Shown: positions 22,663 to 30,290 of the stretch, piece after piece
How positions within the stretch are numbered: position 1 is the first letter of the stretch
How the letters are laid out: every line of letters starts with the position of its first letter
Source: Pseudomonas sp.
GTDB lineage: Bacteria > Pseudomonadota > Gammaproteobacteria > Pseudomonadales > Pseudomonadaceae
Length of the DNA: 30,290 nt
Direction: 5' to 3'
Assembly: GCA_029239415.1 (NCBI GenBank)
Contig: JAQZAY010000007.1
Span: 1-30,290 of the forward strand
Translations under genes and position numbers: made by a program
The notes under the pieces: generated by a model
Databases searched by the model: none
What the model was told of the DNA's origin: nothing
The model's input: the letters and a program-made list of their open reading frames with translations, nothing else

Positions 22663-24327
22663 ATGGCGTATTACCGTACTCCTCATGATGTTACGGCCCT
22701 GCCCGCCTGGCAGGCGCTCCAGCAACACCGCGACGCCATGCAAGGCTTCAGCATGCGCGAAGCCTTTGCGGCCGACCCCAAGCGGTTCGAGCATTTCTCG
22801 CTCAGCACCTGCGGCCTGTTTCTCGATTATTCGAAGAACCTGATCAACGAACAGACCCGCGAGCTGCTGGTAGACCTTGCCCAGGAGGCCGGCCTGCAGG
22901 ACGCCATCAAGTCCATGTTTGGCGGCGAGATCATCAACGCCTCCGAGGGCCGCCCGGTGCTGCACACCGCGCTGCGCCGCCCGGTTGGCGACAAGCTGAG
23001 TGTCAACGGCATCAACGTGATGCCCGAGGTGCACAAGGTCCTCAACCAGATCACCGAGCTGGTCACCCGCATCCATGATGGCCTGTGGCGCGGCTACAGC
23101 GAAAAGCCGATCACCGACGTGGTCAACATCGGCATCGGCGGCTCGTTCCTCGGCCCCGAGCTGGTGTCCGAGGCCTTGATGCCCTATGCACAGCGCGGCG
23201 TGCGCTGCCATTACCTGGCGAACATCGACGGCAGCGAGTTCCATGAGCTGTCGGCCAAGCTGCGCGCCGAGACCACGCTGTTCATCGTGTCGTCGAAATC
23301 CTTCAATACCCTCGAAACCCTGAAGAACGCCATGGCCGCCCGCACCTGGTACCTGGCCCAGGGTGGTTCGGAAGCCGAGCTGTACCGTCACTTCATCGCC
23401 GTGTCGAGCAACAAGACTGCGGCCGTGGCGTTTGGCATCCGCGAAGAGAACATCTTCCCGATGTGGGACTGGGTGGGTGGGCGCTACTCGTTGTGGTCGG
23501 CCATCGGCCTGCCGATCGCGCTGGCCATCGGCACCGCCAACTTCAAGGAACTGCTGTCGGGTGCCTACACCATGGACCAGCATTTCCAGACCGCCCCGTT
23601 CGAGCAGAACATGCCGGTGCTGCTGGCGCTGCTGGGCGTGTGGTACGGCAATTTCTGGGGCGCCCAGAGCCACGCGATCCTGCCGTACGATCACTACCTG
23701 CGCAACATCACCAAGCATTTGCAGCAGCTCGACATGGAGTCCAATGGCAAGAGCGTGCTGCAGGACGGCACGCCGGTGAAGTTCGAGACCGGCCCGGTGA
23801 TCTGGGGCGGCGTGGGCTGCAATGGCCAGCATGCCTACCACCAGTTGCTGCACCAGGGCACCCAGCTGATCCCGGCTGACTTCATCGTCCCGGTAGTGAG
23901 CTTCAACCCGGTTGCCGACCACCACCAGTGGCTCTACGCCAACTGCCTGTCGCAAAGCCAGGCGCTGATGCTCGGCAAGACCCGTGCCGAGGCCGAGAGC
24001 GAGCTGCGCGAAAAAGGCATGGAGCAGGCGGACATCGACCGGTTGGCACCGCACAAGGTGATCGCGGGCAACCGCCCGAGCAACACCCTGGTGGTCGAGC
24101 GCATCAGCCCACGCCGCCTGGGCGCGCTGGTGGCGATGTACGAGCACAAGGTCTTCGTGCAGAGCGTGATCTGGGGCATCAATGCCTTCGACCAGTGGGG
24201 CGTGGAGCTGGGCAAGGAGCTGGGCAAGGGTGTCTACCAGCGCCTGACCGGCAGCCAGGAGGAAGCGGCCGAAGACGGCTCGACCCAGGGCCTGATCAAC
24301 TACTTCCGCAGTCGCCACCGCGGCTGA
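22663..24327 (+). CDS. pgi: Glucose-6-phosphate isomerase
   Basis: A 554-residue cytoplasmic enzyme interconverting glucose-6-P and fructose-6-P. In pseudomonads, which lack phosphofructokinase, it works mainly in the gluconeogenic direction and in the Entner-Doudoroff cycle. The substrate phosphate site is [11 protein letters not shown] (~155-165) and [10 protein letters not shown] (~210-219). The catalytic residues are Glu359 (DMESNGKS), His390 ([10 protein letters not shown]) and Lys518 (VELGKELGK). The ATG at 22663 gives the conserved [16 protein letters not shown] start; the frame is open upstream to 22522, but that extension overlaps panC and lacks similarity. Confidence 0.97.
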   Translation: MAYYRTPHDVTALPAWQALQQHRDAMQGFSMREAFAADPKRFEHFSLSTCGLFLDYSKNLINEQTRELLVDLAQEAGLQDAIKSMFGGEIINASEGRPVLHTALRRPVGDKLSVNGINVMPEVHKVLNQITELVTRIHDGLWRGYSEKPITDVVNIGIGGSFLGPELVSEALMPYAQRGVRCHYLANIDGSEFHELSAKLRAETTLFIVSSKSFNTLETLKNAMAARTWYLAQGGSEAELYRHFIAVSSNKTAAVAFGIREENIFPMWDWVGGRYSLWSAIGLPIALAIGTANFKELLSGAYTMDQHFQTAPFEQNMPVLLALLGVWYGNFWGAQSHAILPYDHYLRNITKHLQQLDMESNGKSVLQDGTPVKFETGPVIWGGVGCNGQHAYHQLLHQGTQLIPADFIVPVVSFNPVADHHQWLYANCLSQSQALMLGKTRAEAESELREKGMEQADIDRLAPHKVIAGNRPSNTLVVERISPRRLGALVAMYEHKVFVQSVIWGINAFDQWGVELGKELGKGVYQRLTGSQEEAAEDGSTQGLINYFRSRHRG

Positions 24328-24434
24328 CCACACCCGCCTGGAAACGCCGGTCGCGGGCCCCTCTCGCGATCGGCGGCTACACTGTTCTATCGAATAGCCG
24401 TGCGTCGGCGCCGACAAGAGCAGGACCACCCGCC

Positions 24435-26369
<1,935 letters not shown>

Positions 26370-26422
26370 ACCAAGGCTCCAGGCATGGCGGTGTACCACG
26401 TGTCGTTTTCATCCGGGATTCG

Positions 26423-26449
26423 GAACCGATTTAACCTGCCATACTCCAA
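26423..26449 (+). promoter_or_regulatory. Possible AlgU (sigma-22/RpoE-type) promoter for the DUF748 gene
   Basis: GAACCG (26423-26428), a 16-base spacer and TCCAA (26445-26449) resemble the extracytoplasmic stress consensus GAACTT-N16/17-TCTGA. It is preceded by the usual extra G. It ends 31 bases before the start codon at 26481. An envelope-stress promoter would suit an envelope protein, but the match is partial. Confidence 0.4.
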
Positions 26450-26480
26450 GCACTCCCGCTTGTGACCGACGACGCCGCCC

Positions 26481-29429
26481 ATGCCCAAAGGATTGAATCG
26501 CGCGCTTGGCGCCCTGTTGGCCCTCGTGGCCCTGTACAGCCTGCTGGGTTTTCTGATCGTTCCAGGCCTGGCCCTGCGCATCGCCAACCAGCAGTTGGCC
26601 CAGTACGCCACGGTTCCCGCGCATCTGGAGCGGATCGAATTCAACCCCTACAGCCTGGAGCTGACCGCCTGGGGCCTGCGGATCGGCGAGCCGGGCAAGG
26701 AGCAGGTCGGCTTCGAGCGGCTCTATGCCAATCTCTCGCTGGACAGCCTGTGGAGCAAGGCGCTGCACCTGGACGCCGTCGAACTCGACACACCACGCAC
26801 CGAGCTGCTGTTCGCCAAGGATGGCAGCCTCAACCTCACCCGGCTGTTCACGCTGCCCGCCAGCGAGCCCAAGCCCGATGAGCCGCCCAGCGAGCCCTTC
26901 CCGCTGCGCATCGCCAGCCTCAAGCTCAGCGAAGGCTACCTGCATTTCCAGGACCTGCGCCCGAGCGAGCCCATCGAGTTTCTCTACGACTCCATGAACC
27001 TGGAGCTCAAGAACCTCAGCACCCTGCCCGATGACAACGCCGACATGACCCTGGTCGCCAATGGCCCGGAAGGCGGGCGCATCGACTGGAAAGGGACCCT
27101 GGGCCTGTCCCCCATCGCCTCCGAGGGTACGCTCAGGATCACCGACGGCAAGATGAAGCTGTGGTGGCCCTACGTCCGTGATGCCGTGCCCTTGGTCCTG
27201 GAAGACGGCGTGCTGAACCTCGATACGCACTACAAGCTCAATCTGGCGAAGAAGACCGAGTTGCTGCTGGACAAGACCTCGCTGCGTATTGCGCCCTTTG
27301 CCATCAAGGCACCCGACGGCCGCCCGCTTGCACGCCTGGGGAGCCTGGCCATCAGCGAGTCGTCCATCGACCTGGCCAGGCAGTTGGTGACCGTGGGCAA
27401 GCTGCGCAGCGACAAGCTCGAGACCTGGGCCGCCCTCGAGAGCGACGGCCAGCTCGACTGGCAGAAGCTGTTCGCCAGCCAGCAGGCCAAGGCGACCGCC
27501 CGACAGAAGGCCGAGCCCGCCACCGCCGAGCCCGTCGAGCAGACACCGGCCACCGCGCAAGCCAGCAAGCCCTGGCAGGTGCTGCTCAAGGACGTGCAGC
27601 TGCGCAACTACCAGGTCCACCTGGCCGATCGCCGCCAGCAAGACCCTGTCGCCCTGGACCTTGGCCCCATGAACGTCGACCTGCGGGGCTTCGACAGCCT
27701 CAACAAGTCGCCCTTCACACTCAAGCTCGACACCGGCGTGGGCAGGCAAGGCAAGCTGCAGGCCTCGGGCCAGGTCAACCTGGCGCCGGTGACCGCCCGG
27801 CTCGATGTCAGTACCCGGGATATCGACCTGCGCGTGGCCCAGGCCTACATCAGCCCGTTCATGCGCCTGGAGCTGCGCAGCGGCATGCTGGCGAGCGACC
27901 TCAAGGTCGACCTGGCCAGCACCGAGCCACTGGCCTTTACCGTCGAAGGCAAGGCCCAGGTCAGCCAGCTGCATACGCTGGATACTCTCAAGGACCGCGA
28001 TTTCGTCAAATGGCAGCAGCTTGACCTGGAAGGCCTGAGCTACCGCCATGGCGATACCCTGTCGATCGCCAAGGTGGAGCTGCTGCAACCCTACGCGCGC
28101 TTCATGATCAACGAGGACCGCACCACCAACATCGACGACCTGCTGATCGCGCAACCTGGCGACGCACCCGCGCCCGCACCTTCAGCCGACAAGGGCAGAG
28201 CCGCCCCTGCCACTCGCGAGAAGCCCCTGGGCGTGCGTATCGGGCAGGTCAGTATCAACGACGGTTCGGCCAACTTCGCCGACTTCAGCCTCACGCCGAA
28301 TTTCGCCACCGCCGTCCAGCAGCTCAACGGCCAGATCGGCACCCTCGACAATCGACAGTCCGCTCCGGCCAAGGTGGATATCCAGGGCAAGGTCGACCGC
28401 TACGCACCCGTCACCATCAAGGGGGCACTCAATCCCTTCGACCCGATGGCCAGCCTGGACATTGCCACCCGCTTTCGTCGCGTCGAGCTGACCACGCTCA
28501 CCCCCTACTCGGGCAAGTTCGCCGGCTACCGCATCCGCAAGGGTCGCCTGAACCTCGACCTGCACTACCTGATCACCAAGGGCCAGCTCAAGGCCGAGAA
28601 CAAGGTGGTGGTCGAGCAGCTGCAGCTGGGCGAGAAGGTCGACAGCCCCGACGCGGTGGACCTGCCGCTTCGCCTGGCGGTGGCCTTGCTCAAGGACACC
28701 GAGGGCAAGATCTCCATCGAGCTGCCCGTGTCGGGTGATCTCAACAATCCGCAGTTCAGCGTCATGCCGATTGTCTGGCAGACCCTGCGCAACCTGGTGC
28801 TGCGCGCGGCGCAGGCGCCCTTCAAGTTCATCGGCGGCCTGGTGCGCGGGGGCGGGTCGGAGGACCTGGGCACCGTGGCCTTCGCGCCCGGCTCCAGCGA
28901 CCTCAGCGAAGAAGCCCAGGATGCCCTGGACAAGCTCGGCGCGGCCCTCAAGGAGCGCCCTGCCCTGCGCCTGGAGATCGAGGGCACCAGCGCCCAGGCC
29001 AGCGATGGTCCCTTGATCGCCCAGCAACGCCTGGAACGTGAATACCAGAGCACCTGGTACAAGATCCTCCAGCGTCGTGGCGACAAGGTCCCGGCCAATG
29101 CCTCGCTGCTGCAGGTCGAGGACGAGGACAAGCCCGCCATGCTCGAAGGCATCTACCGCACGCGCCTCAAGCAGCAGCCACCGGTGGAATGGGAACAGCT
29201 CGACAGCGATGCACGCACTGCCAGGCTGCACGACGCGGTGATCGCCTCATGGTCGCAGAACGCGGCGCTGCTGCGCCAGCTGGGCCAGGCGCGGGCCAGC
29301 AGCATCAAGGACTACCTGGTAGACAAAGGCCAGCTTGCCGATGACCGGGTGTACTTCATCGACACCCGCCTGGGGCAGGCCGAAGGCGATGGCCAGGTGA
29401 TCACCCCGATGCACCTGGATGCGGAGTAG
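26481..29429 (+). CDS. DUF748 / AsmA-like large envelope protein with OmpA-like C-terminal segment
   Basis: A 982-residue protein with an N-terminal hydrophobic anchor (~8-32) and a very long periplasmic part. Recurrent amphipathic beta-strand patterns (LxLDAVELDTPRTEL, SLNLTRLF, INDGSANFADFSLTP) are typical of DUF748/AsmA-like proteins, the broad class that also includes bridge-like lipid transport proteins. A Gln/Ala/Thr-rich linker lies at ~333-360. Near residues 795-835, TVAFAPGSSDLSEEAQDAL followed by RLEIEG resembles an OmpA-like peptidoglycan-associated segment, though its second half is not classical. A 982-codon frame with normal codon usage supports a real intact gene. Role in lipid transport or envelope maintenance is inferred only from fold class. 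Confidence 0.85.
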   Translation: MPKGLNRALGALLALVALYSLLGFLIVPGLALRIANQQLAQYATVPAHLERIEFNPYSLELTAWGLRIGEPGKEQVGFERLYANLSLDSLWSKALHLDAVELDTPRTELLFAKDGSLNLTRLFTLPASEPKPDEPPSEPFPLRIASLKLSEGYLHFQDLRPSEPIEFLYDSMNLELKNLSTLPDDNADMTLVANGPEGGRIDWKGTLGLSPIASEGTLRITDGKMKLWWPYVRDAVPLVLEDGVLNLDTHYKLNLAKKTELLLDKTSLRIAPFAIKAPDGRPLARLGSLAISESSIDLARQLVTVGKLRSDKLETWAALESDGQLDWQKLFASQQAKATARQKAEPATAEPVEQTPATAQASKPWQVLLKDVQLRNYQVHLADRRQQDPVALDLGPMNVDLRGFDSLNKSPFTLKLDTGVGRQGKLQASGQVNLAPVTARLDVSTRDIDLRVAQAYISPFMRLELRSGMLASDLKVDLASTEPLAFTVEGKAQVSQLHTLDTLKDRDFVKWQQLDLEGLSYRHGDTLSIAKVELLQPYARFMINEDRTTNIDDLLIAQPGDAPAPAPSADKGRAAPATREKPLGVRIGQVSINDGSANFADFSLTPNFATAVQQLNGQIGTLDNRQSAPAKVDIQGKVDRYAPVTIKGALNPFDPMASLDIATRFRRVELTTLTPYSGKFAGYRIRKGRLNLDLHYLITKGQLKAENKVVVEQLQLGEKVDSPDAVDLPLRLAVALLKDTEGKISIELPVSGDLNNPQFSVMPIVWQTLRNLVLRAAQAPFKFIGGLVRGGGSEDLGTVAFAPGSSDLSEEAQDALDKLGAALKERPALRLEIEGTSAQASDGPLIAQQRLEREYQSTWYKILQRRGDKVPANASLLQVEDEDKPAMLEGIYRTRLKQQPPVEWEQLDSDARTARLHDAVIASWSQNAALLRQLGQARASSIKDYLVDKGQLADDRVYFIDTRLGQAEGDGQVITPMHLDAE

Positions 29430-29454
29430 TTGGAACTGTAAAGCCCCCAATGAA

Positions 29455-29480
29455 AAAGCCCCGGCAAGTGCCGGGGCTTT
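29455..29480. terminator. Bidirectional terminator between the DUF748 and BON-domain genes
   Basis: Perfect 11-bp stem AAAGCCCCGGC/GCCGGGGCTTT with loop AAGT. It is followed by T-rich bases on both strands (TTTCTC on plus, five T on minus), so it can end both convergent genes. Confidence 0.9.
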
Positions 29481-29545
29481 CTCGAGATAGGCGACCAAGT
29501 CCTTTTGGTCTTCGCATGAACCGATGGATCAAGCGAGGGAAAGAC

Positions 29546-29899
29546 TTACTCGGCTTTCAGGCCGTCAGCCGAAACATCACGCACGCCTTTGATCTTCTTG
29601 GTGATGGCAACGGCCATGTCTTTCTGCGACTCGGTCACTGCTACATCGGAAGACAGGGAGACAACACCCTTGTTGGTTTCAACCTTGATGTCGCTACCTG
29701 GGATGCCCTTTTCGGTCAGCAAGTCCGCCTTGACCTTGGTGGTGATCCAGGTGTCGCTGGTTTCTTCCTTGGCCTTGGTCATTTCACCAGCAGCGAGCAC
29801 CATCGGCGCCTGGGTGGTCGACTGAGCGGCGAACGCAGCGTTGGTCATGGTCAGGGTGAGAGCGGTGGCAGTAGCAGCAGCAATGGCGAACTTCTTCAT
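29546..29899 (-). CDS. Secreted BON-domain protein (OsmY-like)
   Basis: A 117-residue periplasmic protein. A signal peptide (1-~24, MKKF then an Ala/Thr-rich core ending AAFA) is followed by a short linker and one BON domain (~48-117): DTWITTKVKADLLTEKGIP, IKVETNKGVVSLSSDV and VRDVSADG. BON domains are found in OsmY and similar envelope-stress proteins and are thought to bind phospholipid. The ATG at 29899 has AGGAGT 8 bases upstream; a longer frame to 29965 would bury the signal peptide. Upstream lies a full sigma-54 control region, unexpected for this family. It is convergent with the DUF748 gene and downstream of pnp, which has its own terminator. Confidence 0.92.
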   Translation of the reverse strand: MKKFAIAAATATALTLTMTNAAFAAQSTTQAPMVLAAGEMTKAKEETSDTWITTKVKADLLTEKGIPGSDIKVETNKGVVSLSSDVAVTESQKDMAVAITKKIKGVRDVSADGLKAE

Positions 29900-29965
29900 A
29901 CGAGACACTCCTGTTTTTCGAAAGGTCTGCGCCGAAAGTCCTGGCGGCAGAGGTGCAAGTATCAT

Positions 29966-29981
29966 TGCAGGGCCTGTGCCA
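29966..29981 (-). promoter_or_regulatory. Predicted sigma-54 promoter for the BON-domain gene
   Basis: Minus-strand TGGCAC-AGGCC-CTGCA, with GG and GC dinucleotides exactly 12 bases apart, the same form as the crcZ promoter in this window. The predicted start near 29955 leaves a 56-base leader. Confidence 0.75.
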
Positions 29982-30008
29982 GGTTTTGAAAAAAATAAAT
30001 CCCTTATA

Positions 30009-30021
30009 AATCAACAAGTTG
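30009..30021. promoter_or_regulatory. Predicted IHF site
   Basis: AATCAACAAGTTG fits the IHF consensus WATCAANNNNTTR at every defined position and lies in AT-rich DNA. It is centred about 60 bases upstream of the predicted start, between the promoter and the dyad, where IHF bends DNA in many sigma-54 systems. Confidence 0.65.
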
Positions 30022-30047
30022 ATAATACATGGCACATTGCTGTCTCG

Positions 30048-30089
30048 TGCAAATTGCAAGCACCGGCTGAATCCGGCTTGCAAGATGCA
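30048..30089. promoter_or_regulatory. Long dyad: candidate activator site (UAS)
   Basis: Arms TGCAaaTTGCAAG (30048-30060) and CTTGCAAgaTGCA (30077-30089) are complementary at 11 of 13 positions around a 16-base centre. The centre also contains two CCGG tetramers. It is centred about 113 bases upstream of the predicted BON start. The activator is unknown. Confidence 0.6.
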
Positions 30090-30117
30090 AGTCCGCAAAA
30101 AGTTGCACCACAGGCAT

Positions 30118-30146
30118 AAAAAAAGGATCCCGAAGGATCCCTTTTT
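30118..30146 (-). terminator. Rho-independent terminator of pnp
   Basis: Stem GGATCC/GGATCC with a TTCG loop on the minus strand (30140-30125), followed by seven T (30124-30118). It lies about 20 bases past the pnp stop. On the plus strand it is also followed by five T, so it may act both ways. Confidence 0.88.
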
Positions 30147-30165
30147 CTGTCACTGCGAGGCTGTC

Positions 30166-30290
30166 TTAGACGCCAGAAGCCTTGGCCGCTGCCACATCCT
30201 TGATCGACAGCTTGATACGGCCGCGGTTGTCCACGTCCAGTACCAGCACTTCGACTTCCTGACCTTCCTTGAGGATGTCGGTGACCTTCT
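30166..30290 (-). CDS. pnp: Polynucleotide phosphorylase, C-terminal end (cut by window edge)
   Basis: The last 40 residues of PNPase, the 3'-5' phosphorolytic exoribonuclease of the degradosome. The visible sequence, [20 protein letters not shown] followed by [12 protein letters not shown] and AAAKASGV, is the second half of the C-terminal S1 RNA-binding domain and the usual short tail. It ends with TAA at 30168-30166 and a clear terminator. The catalytic RNase PH and KH domains lie beyond the right edge. Confidence 0.93.

Larger units (their letters stand above)
29900..30117 (-). other. Control region of the BON-domain gene
   Basis: About 220 bases without a gene. On the minus strand, from distal to proximal, it holds a long dyad (30048-30089), an exact IHF consensus (30009-30021), an AT-rich tract (29985-30010), a -24/-12 promoter (29966-29981) and a ~56-base leader. 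The order and spacing are those of an activator-dependent sigma-54 promoter. Confidence 0.7.

Noticed and set aside
30030..30045. Second possible -24/-12 promoter on the plus strand (TGGCACATTGC)
   Set aside because: The spacing between TGGCAC and TTGC is only a few bases short of what sigma-54 needs (GG and GC are not 12 apart), and no plus-strand gene follows.

Overview
The window is chromosomal DNA from a Pseudomonas of the P. putida group. This rests on high GC with strong third-position GC bias, a gene order typical of Pseudomonas (mrcB operon beside ilvI; dksA-gluQRS-cbrX-cbrA-cbrB-crcZ-pcnB-folK-panB-panC-pgi-acs; a BON-domain gene beside pnp), REP-like repeats of the P. putida type, and two signature small RNAs, PrrF and CrcZ. 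No prophage, insertion sequence, CRISPR array, tRNA or rRNA was seen.

Region by region: (1) 1-961 (-) is the 5' part of ilvI, with a long leader at about 962-1321. (2) 1322-4822 (-) is a cell-wall operon, mrcB (PBP1b), an LpoP-like lipoprotein and yqcC, ended by a clear terminator. (3) 4939-6932 (+) holds a kinase-like/AAA fusion gene and a TfoX C-terminal-domain gene. (4) 6947-9320 is an iron block. The Fur-regulated sRNA PrrF (+) converges on a haem ABC transporter operon (-) whose binding-protein gene hmuT has lost most of its middle in frame. (5) 9359-11566 holds a small Rieske protein (+), then sfsA and an aminotransferase (-). (6) 11777-18625 (+) is a regulatory block: dksA, gluQRS, the small membrane protein CbrX overlapping the sensor kinase gene cbrA, the regulator cbrB, and the CbrB/sigma-54-driven sRNA CrcZ. 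(7) 18746-26369 (+) is core metabolism: pcnB-folK, panB-panC, pgi and acs. (8) 26481-29429 (+) is a large DUF748/AsmA-like envelope protein. (9) 29546-30290 (-) holds a secreted BON-domain protein and the 3' end of pnp.

How the parts work together: CbrA/CbrB activates crcZ through an exact TGTTAC-N14-GTAACA site and a -24/-12 promoter. CrcZ then titrates the Hfq/Crc catabolite repressor, linking carbon status to metabolism. Fur controls both prrF and hmu through boxes overlapping their promoters. LpoP is expected to activate PBP1b, encoded just upstream in the same operon.

The window is mostly conserved core genome. The two least expected signals are the internally deleted hmuT, and a complete but unassigned sigma-54 control region upstream of the BON-domain gene: a long dyad, an exact IHF consensus and a -24/-12 promoter in the right order and spacing.
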